Source: Massilia sp. PAMC28688 (lineage in GTDB: Bacteria; Pseudomonadota; Gammaproteobacteria; Burkholderiales; Burkholderiaceae_D). From it: a stretch of 64,000 bases of DNA. Of the stretch, positions 28,991 to 39,913 are shown one piece after another. The DNA is taken from the NCBI RefSeq assembly GCF_019443445.1, contig NZ_CP080378.1, positions 868,001-932,000 on the forward strand, written 5' to 3'. Numbering within the stretch: position 1 is the first letter of the stretch; each line of letters begins with the position of its first letter. Below the pieces are notes generated by a model. It ran no database searches. It was given only the letters and a program-made list of their open reading frames with translations, and had not been told where the DNA came from. The translations under genes and the position numbers were made by a program.

Positions 28991-30201
28991 GGACGGCCTC
29001 CGCGCATCAGGACCCGGTTTTCATAGTCGATGCGCAGCAGGATGGCCAGGCCGACGCAATTGATCAGGACACCGGAGCCGCCATAGCTCATCAAAGGCAG
29101 GGTCAGGCCCTTGGTAGGCAAGAGTCCCAGGTTCACACCCATATTGATGAAGGTCTGCACGCCGATCCAGATGCCGATGCCCTTGGCGACCAGGCCCGCA
29201 AACACCTGGTCAATCGCAATGGCCTGGCGCCCTATGTCAAAGGCGCGTTTGACCAGCCAGTAGAACATGGCAATGACGACCAGCACGCCGGCCAGGCCCA
29301 GTTCTTCGCCAATGACGGCCATCAGGAAGTCGGTATGCGCCTCCGGCAGGTAATGCAGCTTCTCGACGCTGGCGCCCAGGCCCACGCCAAAGAATTCGCC
29401 GCGGCCAAAGGCGATCAGCGAATGCGTGAGCTGGTACGCCTTATCGAGCGAATTGCCCTCTTCCCACGGATCGAGGTAGGCGAACATGCGCGCCCGGCGA
29501 AATGGCGAGAATGCGATGATCAGGCTGAAGATCCCGACCAGCAGGCCGGCGATGCCGCCGAACCAGACGATGTTGATCCCGCCCAGGAAAAGGATGCCCA
29601 TGGCGATGCAGACAATCACGCCAAACGCGCCCAGGTCCGGTTCCAGCAGCAGGGCCAGCCCCACCAGCGTGATGGCGGCGGCCATGGGCAGGAAACCCTT
29701 GGTCAGCTTGTGCATGTATTCCTGCTTGCGCACCGTGTAGTCGGCCGCATACAGGACGGCGGCGATCTTCATCACTTCCGACGGCTGCAGGTTGAACACG
29801 CGCAGGTTCAGCCAGCGCTGGGCGCCGTTGACCGAAAAGCCCAGGCCCGGAATGAACACGGCAAACAGCAGCACCAGCGTGGCGATGAAGAGCACGGGAG
29901 CCCATTTCTGCCAGACGGCGATACGCACGCGGAAAAAGACCGCTGCGCCGGCAATGAGCGACACGCCAATGAACATGGCCTGACGCTGCAGGAAGTAGGC
30001 ATTCTTGTAGTTGGCGTACTTGGGCGAATCGGGCAGCGCAATCGAGGCCGAATACACCATCACCATCCCGAACAGCATCAGCAGCACCGTGACCCAGACC
30101 AGGGGCTGATCGTATTCCATCATTTTCGACGGCCGCCCGCGAGGGCTCGTCAGAGCCTCGCTGGACGAACCGGAGAACTTGAATGGAAGCTGGAAGGCCA
30201 T
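28987..30201 (-). CDS. ftsW: SEDS-type septal glycosyltransferase FtsW
   Basis: FtsW is the polytopic SEDS glycan polymerase that works with FtsI in septal wall synthesis. From the ATG at 30201 the protein is 404 aa with about ten hydrophobic helices. Family phrases include [34 protein letters not shown] loop, and the C-terminal [19 protein letters not shown]. The ATG overlaps the murD stop by 1 nt (TGATG), which fixes the start; longer readings run into murD. murG follows with a 4-nt overlap. Confidence 0.96.
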   Translation of the reverse strand: MAFQLPFKFSGSSSEALTSPRGRPSKMMEYDQPLVWVTVLLMLFGMVMVYSASIALPDSPKYANYKNAYFLQRQAMFIGVSLIAGAAVFFRVRIAVWQKWAPVLFIATLVLLFAVFIPGLGFSVNGAQRWLNLRVFNLQPSEVMKIAAVLYAADYTVRKQEYMHKLTKGFLPMAAAITLVGLALLLEPDLGAFGVIVCIAMGILFLGGINIVWFGGIAGLLVGIFSLIIAFSPFRRARMFAYLDPWEEGNSLDKAYQLTHSLIAFGRGEFFGVGLGASVEKLHYLPEAHTDFLMAVIGEELGLAGVLVVIAMFYWLVKRAFDIGRQAIAIDQVFAGLVAKGIGIWIGVQTFINMGVNLGLLPTKGLTLPLMSYGGSGVLINCVGLAILLRIDYENRVLMRGGRP

Positions 30202-31697
30202 CAGATATCCTGTCCCTTGGCCAATGCCAGCTCGCGCACCGCATCGCAGAACACCTGCGCGCGGTGGGCATAATTGGTGAACATGTCCATGCTGGCGCAC
30301 GCGGGCGAGAGCAGCACGGCGTCGCCGCTGTGTGCCAGGCTTGACGCGCGCTGCACGGCTTCTTCCAGCGTGGCGCAGTCGGCCATCTCGACGCCGGATG
30401 GCGCGATGGCGGCGCGGATCTTGTCCGCATCGCGGCCGATCAGCACGATGCTGCGCACATAGCGCGCGCACGGCTCGGCCAGCGGATCGAACTGTTGCCC
30501 CTTGCCGTCGCCGCCGGCAATCAGTACCAGTCGTTGCGATTCGCCCCCAAACGCCTTGCCCAGACCATTGATGGCAGCAACCGTGGCGCCGACGTTGGTG
30601 CCTTTGCTGTCATCGTAGTAATCCACCCCGTCGATCGATGCCACCAGTTCGACGCGATGCGGCTCGCCCTTGTATTCGCGCAGGCCATGCAATAGTGGCG
30701 CGAACGGCAGGCCAATGGCACGGCACAGGGCAAGGGCGGCGAGCGCGTTCGATGCATTGTGCAGGCCGCGGATGCGCAGTGCATCGGCAGGCATCAGGCG
30801 GCTGACCGAAAACGGCAGCGGCTCGATAGGGTCATTCTTCTTGCGCTTCTTTTCCGGTTCGTCGCCGGGCGCGGCAAAGGTCAGCCACAGTACGCCGCGC
30901 TCATTGTGCAAGCCGAAGGCGCCTGCCGCATTCGGCGCGTCGGTGCCGAAGGTGACCACTTCATTCATGGCGCCGGCCATGCTCATGACCGCGCGGTCGT
31001 CGCGATTGAGCACGCGCACCGTATTGGCGCCAAAAATGCGGGCCTTGGCGGCGCCGTAGGCGGCCATGTCGCCATGCCAGTCCAGGTGGTCCTGGCTCAG
31101 GTTCAGCACTGTGGCGGCATCGGCCTGCAGGCTGAAGGTGGTGTGCAGCTGAAAGCTTGACAGTTCCAGGATCCAGGCCTCGGGCAGCTCGCCGCTGTCG
31201 ATCACTTCGCGCAGCACATCGAGGGCGGCGGGGCTGATGTTTCCGGCCACGCGGGTGGACAGGCCGGCGCGCCGGCACAGCTGACCGGTCAGGCTGGTCA
31301 CCGTCGTCTTGCCATTGGTGCCGGTGATGGCGATGACCTTGGGCGCATAGCCCCGCTCTTCCTTAAGGGCGGCGAGGGCCTGGGCGAATAATTCAATTTC
31401 GCCCCACACCGGGATCGCGCGCCCGGCGGCCGCGGGAGTGATCTCGGCCAGTTCACGGGCCGGCATCAGGCCGGGGCTGACGGCGACAAAATCAACACCT
31501 TCGAGCAGAGCGGCGGTCAGGGCGCCGCCCACGAATTCGACACCAGGGATAGCCTGGCGCAGCTGCGGCAGCCGCTGTGGCTCGTCGCGCGTGTCAGCCA
31601 CGCGCACGCGCGCGCCGCAACGGGCGAGCCATTGCGCCATTGCGAGCCCGGATTCACCGAGCCCCAGTACCAATGCGAGTTTGCCGTCGTAGTTCAT
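30201..31697 (-). CDS. murD: UDP-N-acetylmuramoyl-L-alanine--D-glutamate ligase
   Basis: MurD adds D-Glu to UDP-MurNAc-L-Ala. The product is 498 aa, slightly longer than the E. coli enzyme (about 438), partly from an extra charged loop around [13 protein letters not shown]. The N-terminal domain shows [16 protein letters not shown]. The ATP site is [15 protein letters not shown], and the C-terminal domain carries [13 protein letters not shown] and [12 protein letters not shown]. The gene lies 3 nt after mraY and overlaps ftsW by 1 nt. Confidence 0.96.
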   Translation of the reverse strand: MNYDGKLALVLGLGESGLAMAQWLARCGARVRVADTRDEPQRLPQLRQAIPGVEFVGGALTAALLEGVDFVAVSPGLMPARELAEITPAAAGRAIPVWGEIELFAQALAALKEERGYAPKVIAITGTNGKTTVTSLTGQLCRRAGLSTRVAGNISPAALDVLREVIDSGELPEAWILELSSFQLHTTFSLQADAATVLNLSQDHLDWHGDMAAYGAAKARIFGANTVRVLNRDDRAVMSMAGAMNEVVTFGTDAPNAAGAFGLHNERGVLWLTFAAPGDEPEKKRKKNDPIEPLPFSVSRLMPADALRIRGLHNASNALAALALCRAIGLPFAPLLHGLREYKGEPHRVELVASIDGVDYYDDSKGTNVGATVAAINGLGKAFGGESQRLVLIAGGDGKGQQFDPLAEPCARYVRSIVLIGRDADKIRAAIAPSGVEMADCATLEEAVQRASSLAHSGDAVLLSPACASMDMFTNYAHRAQVFCDAVRELALAKGQDI

Positions 31698-31700
31698 TGA

Positions 31701-32870
31701 TCAGCGCAGTTTGAGGGTGGACAGGCCAACCAGCACCAGCATCATGGTGATGATCCAGAAACGCACCACAACCTGCGTCTCCTTCCAGCCTTTTTGTTCA
31801 AAGTGATGGTGCAGTGGCGCCATCAGGAACACGCGGCGGCCGACGCCGGTGCGCTTCTTGGTGATCTTGAATACGGCTACCTGGATGATGACCGACAGCG
31901 TTTCGGCCACGAACACGCCGCCCATGATGAACAGCACGATCTCCTGGCGCACGATCACGGCAATGGTGCCGAGCGCGCCGCCCAGCGCCAGCGCGCCCAC
32001 GTCGCCCATGAACATCTGGGCCGGGTGCGCGTTATACCAGAGGAAGGCCAGGCCCGCGCCGGCCATCGCGCCGCAGAAGATCAGCAGCTCGCCCGCACCC
32101 GCAATGTGGGGAATGAACAGGTATTCGGAGAACTTGGCGCTGCCGGTCAGGTAGGCAAACAGGCCAAGGGCCGAGCCGACCATCACGGTTGGCATGATGG
32201 CCAGGCCGTCCAGGCCGTCGGTGAAGTTCACCGCGTTGCTGGTGCCGACGATGACGCAGTAGGTCAGCGCGATGAAGCCCCACACGCCCAGCGGATAGCT
32301 GATGGTCTTGAAGAACGGGACGATCAGATCGGCCTTGGGCGGCAGGTCCATGGCAAAGCCGGACTGCACCCACGCAAAGAACAGCTCCCACACCTTGGCC
32401 GGCGTCGGCGCCGACACCGAAAACGCCAGGTACAGCGAGGCCGCGATGCCGATCAACGACATCCAGAAGTATTTTTCGCCCGAGCGCATGCCGTTGGGAT
32501 CCTGGTACACCACCTTGCGGTAGTCGTCGGCCCAGCCGATGGCGCCAAAGCCGAGCGTGACGACCAGCACTGGCCAGATCAGGCGGTTGGACAGGTCGCA
32601 CCACAGCAGCGTGGAAATGGCAATCGAGATCAGGACCAGGACGCCGCCCATGGTCGGGGTACCGTGTTTTTTCAGGTGCGTCTGCGGACCGTCCTGGCGC
32701 ACTGCCTGGCCTACCTTGAGCGAGGTCAGCTTGCGAATGACCGCGGGACCGGCAAACAGGCCAATGAGCACGGCCGTGATGGTGGCAAACACCGCACGGA
32801 AGGTGATGAAGTTAAACACGCGCAGGAAGCCGAAGTCCTGCTGGAGATATTGTGCGAGCCAGAGCAGCAT
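31701..32870 (-). CDS. mraY: Phospho-N-acetylmuramoyl-pentapeptide transferase MraY
   Basis: MraY transfers phospho-MurNAc-pentapeptide to undecaprenyl phosphate to make lipid I in the membrane. The 389-aa product from the ATG at 32870 begins MLLWLAQYL and has about ten membrane helices. Catalytic aspartates are visible in [23 protein letters not shown] and the HHHFEQKGW motif near the C-terminus. A reading from 32906 would overlap murF by 35 nt and is unlikely; the chosen start is 1 nt after the murF stop. Confidence 0.97.
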   Translation of the reverse strand: MLLWLAQYLQQDFGFLRVFNFITFRAVFATITAVLIGLFAGPAVIRKLTSLKVGQAVRQDGPQTHLKKHGTPTMGGVLVLISIAISTLLWCDLSNRLIWPVLVVTLGFGAIGWADDYRKVVYQDPNGMRSGEKYFWMSLIGIAASLYLAFSVSAPTPAKVWELFFAWVQSGFAMDLPPKADLIVPFFKTISYPLGVWGFIALTYCVIVGTSNAVNFTDGLDGLAIMPTVMVGSALGLFAYLTGSAKFSEYLFIPHIAGAGELLIFCGAMAGAGLAFLWYNAHPAQMFMGDVGALALGGALGTIAVIVRQEIVLFIMGGVFVAETLSVIIQVAVFKITKKRTGVGRRVFLMAPLHHHFEQKGWKETQVVVRFWIITMMLVLVGLSTLKLR

Positions 32871-32871
32871 G

Positions 32872-34257
32872 TCAGTGTGCGTCCTTGTTATTGTTTTGTG
32901 AGCCAAGCAGGTGCTGGACCACGCGTTCCATCTTCATGAAGCGCGAACCTTTGACCAGCACCGTGGCCGATGAGTCGTGACCCAATTTTTCATCCAGCAC
33001 AGCCAGCAGTTCCTCAATCGTTTCAAAATGTCGGGCGCCGGCGCCGGCCATGTGGCGCGCCAGCTCGCCCAGCACCAGCACATTGGCAATGCCATGGCTG
33101 GCCGCGTAGGCGGCAATCTCTTCGTGGAATTCACGTCCCTGGGTGCCCACTTCACCCATGTCGCCCAGTACCAGAACGCGCGGCTCGGGCACCTTGGCCA
33201 GCACGTCGATGGCGGCGCGCACCGAGTCGGGATTGGCGTTGTAGGTGTCGTCAATGATGCAGGCGCCGCCCGCTGCCATCTTCTTTTGCAGGCGCCCGGA
33301 CACGGGTTCAAACGCATTGATGCCGCGTTCGATCGCTTCATCCGGCACACCGGCGCCGACGGCGCATGCGATCGCAGCGAGCGCATTGCGCACGTTATGC
33401 AATCCGGCTGCGGCCAGGCGCACCGGGAACTGGCGCGCTTCCATGCCCTCTTCCCTCACCAGCACCATCAGCTCGCTGCCAAAGTCGCCGCCGCTGTGGG
33501 TGCAGCTGACATGGCAGGCGGCATCGAGGCCAAAGGTGATGGTGCGCCGTCCTGCCGCCAGGCCCTGCCACAGGGTCGTGTAGGTATCGTCGCCCGGGAA
33601 CACCGCCACCCCGTCCGGCGGCAGGCCAGCCAGCACCGCGCCGTTTTCCTCGGCCACCGCTTCCACGGTGTGCATGAATTCCTGGTGCTCGCGCTGCGCG
33701 TTATTGACCATGGCAACGCCAGGCTGGGCGATCGCCGTCAGGCGCGCGATTTCGCCGGGATGATTCATGCCCAATTCGACCACGGCCGCTTGGTGCTGCG
33801 CCGACAGGCGGAACAGCGTGAGCGGCACACCAATTTCATTATTCAGGTTGCCACGCGTGGCCAGGCGCGCCTCGTCGCCAAAGGCAGCGGCCAAAATGGC
33901 GGCGATCATTTCCTTGACCGTTGTCTTGCCGTTGCTGCCGGTGACGCCGATGACGGGAATATCGAACTGCCTGCGCCAGCTGTTGGCAATGCGGCCGAGC
34001 GCCACCAGCGTGTCCGGCACCACCAGCGCCGGCAGCGTGAACCCTGGCGGCAGTTCTTCGGCTACCACCGCCGCGGCGCCCTTGTCTGCCACCTGCTGCA
34101 GGAAGTCGTGCGCATCGAAACTGTCGCCACGCAGCGCCACGAACAGCGCACCGGCGCCGGCGCTGCGGCTGTCGGTCGACACGCTGTCGAAGGCGGCGTC
34201 CGCCGTCATGGTGGCGCCATCAATGGCAGGAAGCAGTTGTGCCAGCGAGCCGCGCAT
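32872..34257 (-). CDS. murF: UDP-N-acetylmuramoyl-tripeptide--D-alanyl-D-alanine ligase
   Basis: MurF adds D-Ala-D-Ala to complete the pentapeptide precursor. The 461-aa product from the ATG at 34257 shows the ATP site [15 protein letters not shown], the Mur ligase phrase [15 protein letters not shown], and the C-terminal [19 protein letters not shown] with the VLGDMGEVG element. The start codon overlaps the murE stop by 1 nt. The longer open reading from 34416 is inside murE. Confidence 0.96.
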   Translation of the reverse strand: MRGSLAQLLPAIDGATMTADAAFDSVSTDSRSAGAGALFVALRGDSFDAHDFLQQVADKGAAAVVAEELPPGFTLPALVVPDTLVALGRIANSWRRQFDIPVIGVTGSNGKTTVKEMIAAILAAAFGDEARLATRGNLNNEIGVPLTLFRLSAQHQAAVVELGMNHPGEIARLTAIAQPGVAMVNNAQREHQEFMHTVEAVAEENGAVLAGLPPDGVAVFPGDDTYTTLWQGLAAGRRTITFGLDAACHVSCTHSGGDFGSELMVLVREEGMEARQFPVRLAAAGLHNVRNALAAIACAVGAGVPDEAIERGINAFEPVSGRLQKKMAAGGACIIDDTYNANPDSVRAAIDVLAKVPEPRVLVLGDMGEVGTQGREFHEEIAAYAASHGIANVLVLGELARHMAGAGARHFETIEELLAVLDEKLGHDSSATVLVKGSRFMKMERVVQHLLGSQNNNKDAH

Positions 34258-35801
34258 CAGTTGGTCCTTTTCATGGTGGCGCGCGCGGCCAGTGCCAGCG
34301 CAGCGTGGTCGGCGTCGGAAAATGCCATCTTGCGGCCCTTGATTTCCTGGTACGGCTCGTGGCCTTTGCCGGCCAGCAGGATCACGTCGGCGCGCGCAGC
34401 ATGGCGCACGGCCCACAGGATGGCGCCGGCCCGGTCTTCATTGGTCTGGAAGGTCGACGTGGGATGGCTCGCATCCATGCCCCCCACGATCTGGGCGATG
34501 ATGGCGGCCGGCTCCTCGCTGCGCGGATTGTCGCTGGTGACCAGCACATGGCCGGCAATCTGCGAGATGGCACCCATCTGCGGGCGCTTGCCCGGATCGC
34601 GGTCGCCGCCGCAGCCAAACACGCACCACAGCTCGCCGCCGCGCTCCTGCGCCACCTGGCGCAACGCTTCGAGCGTCTTTTGCAGCGCGTCGGGCGTGTG
34701 TGCGTAATCGATGACGACCATCGGTGCATCCTGGCCGCCGAGTTGCTGCATGCGGCCCGGGGCGGGCGTGAGCGACTCGATGGCGTCGAGGGCGGCGCGC
34801 AGCTCCACTTTCTTGGCCAGCAGCGCGCCCAGGACTGCGAGCGCATTGCTCACATTGAAGTGGCCCACCAGCTGCGTCTTCACGGTTGCCGCGCCCTGGG
34901 GCGACTCAAGATGGAACTCGGTGCCGGAATGGCGGCTCTTGAATTGCGAAGCGCGCAGGATCGCCACGCCGTCGATGGCCGGCTGCGCCAGTTCATCGCG
35001 CAGGGTATAGCCGATCAGCGGCAGGGTATTGCCAAAGCGGGTTTGAAGGTGCCCGACCAGGCGCAGTCCTGCCGGGTCGTCGAGATTTAACACTGCCGTC
35101 TTTAATCCTGGCCACTCGAACAGCTTTTGTTTGGCTGCCTCGTAGCGTTGCATGTCACCGTGATAATCGAGATGGTCGCGCGTGAGGTTGGTAAATAGCG
35201 CCACATCGAAATGCATGCCCGAAGTACGCCCCTGATCGAGCCCGATGGAGCTTACCTCAATGGCCAGCGTGCTGGCGCCCGCTTCACGCACTTCGGCCAG
35301 CGTTTGGGCCAGCAGCACCGCGTCCGGCGTGGTGTAGCCGGTGGCGTCAAATTCTGGCTCGCCACGTCCCTTGAACAAGCCCACGCCGAGCGTGCCGATG
35401 ACGGCGGCCGTCTCGCCCAGACGCGCGAACGCCTGTCCAAGCCAGACCGCGCATGAGGTTTTGCCATTGGTGCCGGTGACGCCGACGGTGAACATGGCGC
35501 TGTCGGGCATGCCGTGGCAGGCGTGTGCGATCGCGCCGGCGTTTTTCTTCAGGCCGGCCACGGCCAGGTGCGGGACCGTCCATGCAGGCTGCCACGTGAA
35601 GCCGGCGCCGTCATACACGACCGCTGCCGCGCCCTGCTCGATGGCCCTGGCAATGTAGGCGCGGCCGTCGCCGGCGTCGCCCGGATACGCAAAAAAGACA
35701 TCGCCGGGCGTGATGCGGCGCGAGTCCGAGGCCAGCTTGCCGCCCGGGGCGCTGGCCGCGATGAAGTCGCACACTTGTTGCATGTTCAATTCATCCATCA
35801 C
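34257..35801 (-). CDS. murE: UDP-N-acetylmuramoyl-L-alanyl-D-glutamate--2,6-diaminopimelate ligase
   Basis: MurE adds meso-diaminopimelate as the third residue of the stem peptide. The 514-aa protein has the ATP motif GVTGTNGKTSCAVWLGQ and the phrase VFGCGGDRDPGKRPQMG. The DNPR motif (SDNPRSEEP) is the signature of mDAP-specific MurE enzymes, as expected for a Gram-negative. Its start overlaps the ftsI stop by 4 nt, and murF overlaps its own stop by 1 nt. Confidence 0.97.
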   Translation of the reverse strand: MMDELNMQQVCDFIAASAPGGKLASDSRRITPGDVFFAYPGDAGDGRAYIARAIEQGAAAVVYDGAGFTWQPAWTVPHLAVAGLKKNAGAIAHACHGMPDSAMFTVGVTGTNGKTSCAVWLGQAFARLGETAAVIGTLGVGLFKGRGEPEFDATGYTTPDAVLLAQTLAEVREAGASTLAIEVSSIGLDQGRTSGMHFDVALFTNLTRDHLDYHGDMQRYEAAKQKLFEWPGLKTAVLNLDDPAGLRLVGHLQTRFGNTLPLIGYTLRDELAQPAIDGVAILRASQFKSRHSGTEFHLESPQGAATVKTQLVGHFNVSNALAVLGALLAKKVELRAALDAIESLTPAPGRMQQLGGQDAPMVVIDYAHTPDALQKTLEALRQVAQERGGELWCVFGCGGDRDPGKRPQMGAISQIAGHVLVTSDNPRSEEPAAIIAQIVGGMDASHPTSTFQTNEDRAGAILWAVRHAARADVILLAGKGHEPYQEIKGRKMAFSDADHAALALAARATMKRTN

Positions 35802-37582
35802 ATCACCTCGTCGTCGCTGCTGGCGGTGGTGACAATGTCGGTCACGGTCGAATCCGGCGGCACATTGAGCGCGCGCAGGGCATTGGAGGCCACGGCGGCA
35901 AAGGTGGGCGCCGCGACGATGCCGCCGAAGTGGCCGTTCGCGGTCGGCTCGTCGATCATGACGGCGATGATGAAGCGCGGGTCCGACATCGGCACCATGC
36001 CGACGAAGGAACCGATGTACTTGCGCGGAATGGCATAACGGCCGTTTTCCACCTTGTAGGCAGTGCCGGTCTTGCCGCCCACGCGGTAGCCCGGCACGTG
36101 CGCCTGCTTGGCCGTGCCGCCTTCGCCAACCACCACGCTCTCGAGCATTTCGCGCATCTGGCGCGCCGTCTGCGGCTTGATCACCTGGCGCCCGACGGGC
36201 GGCTCGGTCAGTTTCTGGAATGACAGCGGGATGATGTCGCCATTGCGGGCGAAAATCATGTAGCCGCGCGCCAGCTGCAACAGCGACACCGAAATGCCGT
36301 TACCGTAGCTCATGGTGGCCTGTTCAATCGGACGCCAGGATTTGTAGGGACGCACGCGGCCCGCAACGGCGCCGGGGAAGCCGAACTTGGGCTGCTGGCC
36401 AAAGCCGACTTCCGTGAACATTTCCCACATCTCCTGCGCCGGCATGCTCAGTGCCATCTTGGCCGTGCCGATGTTGGACGAAGTCTTGATGATCTCGGCC
36501 ACCGAAATGATGTGATGCGGCTTGGTGTCGGAAATCGGCGCGCCGTTGATCACATAGCGGCCATTGCCGGTATCGATCAGGGTGCCCGGCTTCACGCGGC
36601 CACTGTCCAGCGCCAGCGCCACCGTGAACGGCTTGAGCGTGGAGCCTGGCTCGAAGGTATCGGTGATGACGCGGTTGCGCAGCTGGGCGCCGGTCAGCTT
36701 CTTGCGGTCATTCGGGTCATAGGTGGGCCAGTTGGCCAGCGCCAGCACTTCGCCGGTTTTCACGTCCAGCACCACGGCCGCTCCCGCCTTGGCCTTGAAC
36801 TTTTCCACGGCATTCTTCACCTGGGTGAAGGCGATGTACTGGATCTTGCTGTCGACCGACAGCGTGATGTCCTTGCCATCGTGCGGCATCTTGTACATGC
36901 CCACGTCTTCCACGATATTGCCCAGGCGGTCGCGAATGACCTGGCGGCTGCCCGTGGTACCCACCAGGTTCTTTTGCTGCGCCAGTTCCATCGCATCCTG
37001 ACCCGCGTCTTCCACATTGGTAAAGCCCACCAGATGGGTCACCACTTCGCCCTGCGGATAGAAGCGCTTGTATTCCTTGCGCGTGTCCAGGCCATCGATC
37101 TTGAGCTTTTCAATCTCGGCGATGATATCCATTTCCACCTGGCGCTTCAGGTACACGAAGGTGCGCGGCGAATCGAGCTTCTTGCGCAGGTCCGCCTCGC
37201 TCATGCCGAGCAGGCCGGCCAGCTTGTTGAGCTTTTCGGCCGGCGACTTGAGCACTTCCTCGGGAATGGCCCACACGGCTTTTACCGGCAGCGACGAGGC
37301 CAGCACCTGGCCATTGCGGTCCATGATCTTGCCGCGCGTGGCCGGCAGCTCGATGGTGCGCTCGTAGCGGTTCTTGCCCTGCTTTTGCAAAAATTCGTTG
37401 GAAATCCCCTGCAGCCACAGGGCGCGCGCGGCCAGCGCCGCAAACGAGGCAAACAGCACGAACAGCACGACGCGCGAACGCCAGGTGGGCAGGCTGACTG
37501 CCAGCACCGGGCTTTTCGAGAACGACACGCCCTTGGAGGCAGCCACCCGCGATCCTGTGACGCCATTACCGCCGCGCTTCAT
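35798..37582 (-). CDS. ftsI: Peptidoglycan DD-transpeptidase FtsI (PBP3)
   Basis: FtsI is the class B penicillin-binding protein that cross-links septal peptidoglycan with FtsW. The 594-aa product has a short cytoplasmic tail, one membrane helix (VVLFVLFASFAALAARALW), a pedestal domain and the transpeptidase domain. The active-site triad is visible: SxxK in GSTLKPF, SxN in SSNIG and KTG in GGKTGTAYK. It overlaps both ftsL (4 nt) and murE (4 nt). Confidence 0.97.
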   Translation of the reverse strand: MKRGGNGVTGSRVAASKGVSFSKSPVLAVSLPTWRSRVVLFVLFASFAALAARALWLQGISNEFLQKQGKNRYERTIELPATRGKIMDRNGQVLASSLPVKAVWAIPEEVLKSPAEKLNKLAGLLGMSEADLRKKLDSPRTFVYLKRQVEMDIIAEIEKLKIDGLDTRKEYKRFYPQGEVVTHLVGFTNVEDAGQDAMELAQQKNLVGTTGSRQVIRDRLGNIVEDVGMYKMPHDGKDITLSVDSKIQYIAFTQVKNAVEKFKAKAGAAVVLDVKTGEVLALANWPTYDPNDRKKLTGAQLRNRVITDTFEPGSTLKPFTVALALDSGRVKPGTLIDTGNGRYVINGAPISDTKPHHIISVAEIIKTSSNIGTAKMALSMPAQEMWEMFTEVGFGQQPKFGFPGAVAGRVRPYKSWRPIEQATMSYGNGISVSLLQLARGYMIFARNGDIIPLSFQKLTEPPVGRQVIKPQTARQMREMLESVVVGEGGTAKQAHVPGYRVGGKTGTAYKVENGRYAIPRKYIGSFVGMVPMSDPRFIIAVMIDEPTANGHFGGIVAAPTFAAVASNALRALNVPPDSTVTDIVTTASSDDEVM

Positions 37583-37851
37583 TTTTCACCTTCCGTCAGA
37601 TACTGGGTGCGCTCGGGTGTGAGCGGCACCATGTTCAAATCCGTACGCGCGATCTGTTCGATGCGCGAATTTTTCGATAATGTCGAGTAGTCCAGACGCA
37701 GCTGGTCCCAGTCGATTTCAAGCTGGCTGGCCTGCTGGTCAAGCTTGCCCTTTTCAATGAACAGGTTGCGCGCCTCGTACTGGCTCTTGACCAGCGACAG
37801 TGCGCAGCCCACCAGCAAGACCGTCAGCACCACGTTGATCTTGCCGCTCAT
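37579..37851 (-). CDS. ftsL: Cell division protein FtsL
   Basis: FtsL is a small bitopic membrane protein that forms a coiled-coil complex with FtsB and FtsQ and activates FtsWI. The 90-aa product has one N-terminal membrane segment ([23 protein letters not shown]) and a periplasmic heptad-like region with Leu and Ile. It overlaps rsmH and ftsI by 4 nt each. Its sequence is weakly conserved in general, so position is the strongest evidence. Confidence 0.93.
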   Translation of the reverse strand: MSGKINVVLTVLLVGCALSLVKSQYEARNLFIEKGKLDQQASQLEIDWDQLRLDYSTLSKNSRIEQIARTDLNMVPLTPERTQYLTEGEK

Positions 37852-38804
37852 GGCTTGCCTCCCAGGCGCTCGGCCACACGCATCACGGCGGAACGGGCGC
37901 GCGGATTGGCCGCGATTTCGGCCTCCGACGGCTTGATCTTGGCCACCAGTTTCATCAGAGGCTGAGGCAGGTCCACGGCCCGGATGGGCAGGCGGCGGTC
38001 GGGCTGTTCCAGTTTGGCCTTGCTGGCCAGGAACTGCTTGACCATGCGGTCTTCCAGCGAATGAAAGCTGATGATCACCATGCGTGCGCCGGGCGCGAGC
38101 ATGGCATAGGCTTCGCTCAGGCCTGCTTCCAGGTCTTCAAGCTCTTGATTGATGAAAATCCGGATAGCCTGAAAGGTGCGGGTGGCCGGATCCTTGCCCT
38201 TCTCCCGGGTTTTGACCGCGTTTGCCACGATACCGGCAAGCTGTCGTGTGCCTGAAATTGGCTCGACTGCCCGGCCAGCAACAATCGCCTTTGCAATCTG
38301 AAAAGCAAACCGTTCTTCCCCATATTCCCTGATCACCTTCTCTAATTGTTGTTCCGGCACCGTGGCCAGCCAGTCGGCCGCGGAGACGCCGCGCGTGGTG
38401 TCCATGCGCATGTCCAGCGGGCCATCGTTGCGAAAGCTGAAGCCGCGCGCGGCATCGTCCACCTGGGGCGAAGAAATGCCCAGGTCCAGCAAGATGCCGT
38501 CCACCTGCGCCACGCCCCGTTCCTGCAAGGCAGTTCTCATGGTGGCAAAGCTGTCATGCACGATCTCGAAGCGCCCGTCGGCAATCTCGCCGGCCGTGGC
38601 GATGGCTTGCAGGTCCTTGTCGAACGCGATCAGGCGCCCCGTGGCGCCCAGTGTCGACAGGATCAGGCGGCTGTGGCCGCCGCGCCCGAAGGTGCCATCT
38701 ATATAGATGCCGTCGGCGCGCGCGCCAGTGATGCCGAGGGCATCGACCGCCTCATCGAGCAGCACCGTTCGATGCTGAAACTCAGGCACCGCGACTTGGG
38801 TCAT
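37848..38804 (-). CDS. rsmH: 16S rRNA (cytosine1402-N4)-methyltransferase RsmH
   Basis: RsmH (MraW) N4-methylates C1402 of 16S rRNA with S-adenosylmethionine. The 318-aa product starts with the typical [13 protein letters not shown] and has the SAM motif [16 protein letters not shown]. The family phrases [22 protein letters not shown] and [15 protein letters not shown] follow. It lies 9 nt after mraZ and overlaps ftsL by 4 nt. Confidence 0.97.
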   Translation of the reverse strand: MTQVAVPEFQHRTVLLDEAVDALGITGARADGIYIDGTFGRGGHSRLILSTLGATGRLIAFDKDLQAIATAGEIADGRFEIVHDSFATMRTALQERGVAQVDGILLDLGISSPQVDDAARGFSFRNDGPLDMRMDTTRGVSAADWLATVPEQQLEKVIREYGEERFAFQIAKAIVAGRAVEPISGTRQLAGIVANAVKTREKGKDPATRTFQAIRIFINQELEDLEAGLSEAYAMLAPGARMVIISFHSLEDRMVKQFLASKAKLEQPDRRLPIRAVDLPQPLMKLVAKIKPSEAEIAANPRARSAVMRVAERLGGKP

Positions 38805-38813
38805 CTGGGCGCC

Positions 38814-39242
38814 TCAGAAAGAGAAATTGGAAAGAACATCGGGCATGCCGTTGGCAACGGCCGCCTGCTCGTTCTCGTTGAGCTTGGCGGCATCCCAGAT
38901 CTCGAAATGGGTACCCATGCCGAGCAGCATAACGTCACGCGTCAAGCCAACGGCCGAGCGCAATTCAGGCGAAATGAGGACGCGGCCGGCCGAATCCATC
39001 TCGACATCGCAGGCATTGCCAAGGAAAATGCGCTGCCATGCCTTGGCCGCCATGGGCCAGGCAGCAATTTCCTGGCGGTGCGCCTCCCACACCGGGCGGG
39101 GGAAGAACAGCAGGCAACCGTGGGGATGCTTGGTCAGCGTAAGGCGCCCTTCGCACTGCACCGCGAGGGCGTCACGATGCTTGGCCGGGATGGACATCCT
39201 GCCTTTTGCATCGAGATTGATCGCTGAAGCGCCTTGGAACAC
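38814..39242 (-). CDS. mraZ: Transcriptional regulator MraZ
   Basis: MraZ is a ring-forming DNA-binding protein that represses the dcw operon by binding short GTG-rich repeats upstream of its own gene. The 142-aa product starts at a GTG at 39242 with an AGGT site. It has the family N-terminus [25 protein letters not shown], two SpoVT-AbrB-like half-domains (the second begins near [17 protein letters not shown]), and ends with an LSNFSF tail. It is the first gene of the cluster. The operator and promoter features upstream suggest autorepression. Confidence 0.97.
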   Translation of the reverse strand: MFQGASAINLDAKGRMSIPAKHRDALAVQCEGRLTLTKHPHGCLLFFPRPVWEAHRQEIAAWPMAAKAWQRIFLGNACDVEMDSAGRVLISPELRSAVGLTRDVMLLGMGTHFEIWDAAKLNENEQAAVANGMPDVLSNFSF

Positions 39243-39305
39243 GTTTTACCTAGCTTGAGAGTTGGAGTGATTGCGGTGTCTTGGCGCTGAAACCCGGGAT
39301 TTTCT

Positions 39306-39340
39306 CCCACAAAACTACACTTTTTCACACTGTCGCCCAC
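39306..39340 (-). promoter_or_regulatory. MraZ operator: four GTG boxes at 10-nt spacing
   Basis: On the minus strand four 5-nt boxes, GTGGG, GTGTG, GTGTA and GTGGG, start at 39340, 39330, 39320 and 39310, each exactly 10 nt apart. MraZ of other bacteria binds GTGKG or TGGG repeats spaced by one helical turn in front of mraZ. The first box shares two bases with the predicted -10 hexamer, so binding would block transcription. Confidence 0.8.
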
Positions 39341-39367
39341 TTTAGATGAACCAATTCCCATGGTCAA
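39339..39367 (-). promoter_or_regulatory. Predicted promoter of the dcw cluster (Pmra)
   Basis: On the minus strand a -35 TTGACC (39367-39362) and a -10 TAAAGT (39344-39339) are separated by 17 nt. Transcription would start near 39331, about 90 nt before the mraZ GTG, inside the MraZ box array. Hexamer match is good for -35 and moderate for -10. Confidence 0.6.
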
Positions 39368-39687
39368 GCGAATTCCGCGAGGCAAAATGCGAATTTTGCC
39401 AATGAAGTCAAGGACTTAGCGAACATCGCTCAAGCGTTTCCAAACTAAAATATGCCGTAAATCAGGCACTTAGAATGCACAGTGAATGTGCTACCTCATC
39501 TGTACACATGTGTTTTGAATGTTCAACAATAATTAAAATAATTGCACTCAGTTGATTCTTCGCAACAAACCGCCCGTCAACTCCCACTCTGCCTGCAACC
39601 GCGACACCAAAGTGAGTACCCACCAACAACACGCCATCGCAGCGCAATCCTGCCGCCTCATCAATGCAAACCAGCACTTTTCACTTC

Positions 39688-39913
39688 GGGGTCAGACCAC
39701 TTAAACCGCATGAAAACAATTGATTTGAAAAACTGAACAGCTGTTTTATTGCACGATGAATAGGGTGCTTGAATTCGGGAAATGGCCAGAGTCGCGATTG
39801 TTGCGGGAAGTAAGCCGACTGAAGATTTTTGGCGGGGACGTGGAATTGAATGCCGCAATAATGGTCTGGAGCGGAAGAAAGCTTTCAAAAACCGCTTTTA
39901 AGTGGTCTGACCC
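39688..39913. repeat. 226-bp element with 17-bp terminal inverted repeats
   Basis: GGGTCAGACCACTTAAA at 39689-39705 (preceded by one more G) recurs in inverted orientation at 39897-39913. The 191 nt between are AT-richer than the flanks and encode nothing recognisable. The GGGTCAGACC-type end is one that I associate with palindromic repeat elements of Massilia-like genomes. It may be a MITE or a REP pair. No target duplication is evident at the outer borders. Confidence 0.6.
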
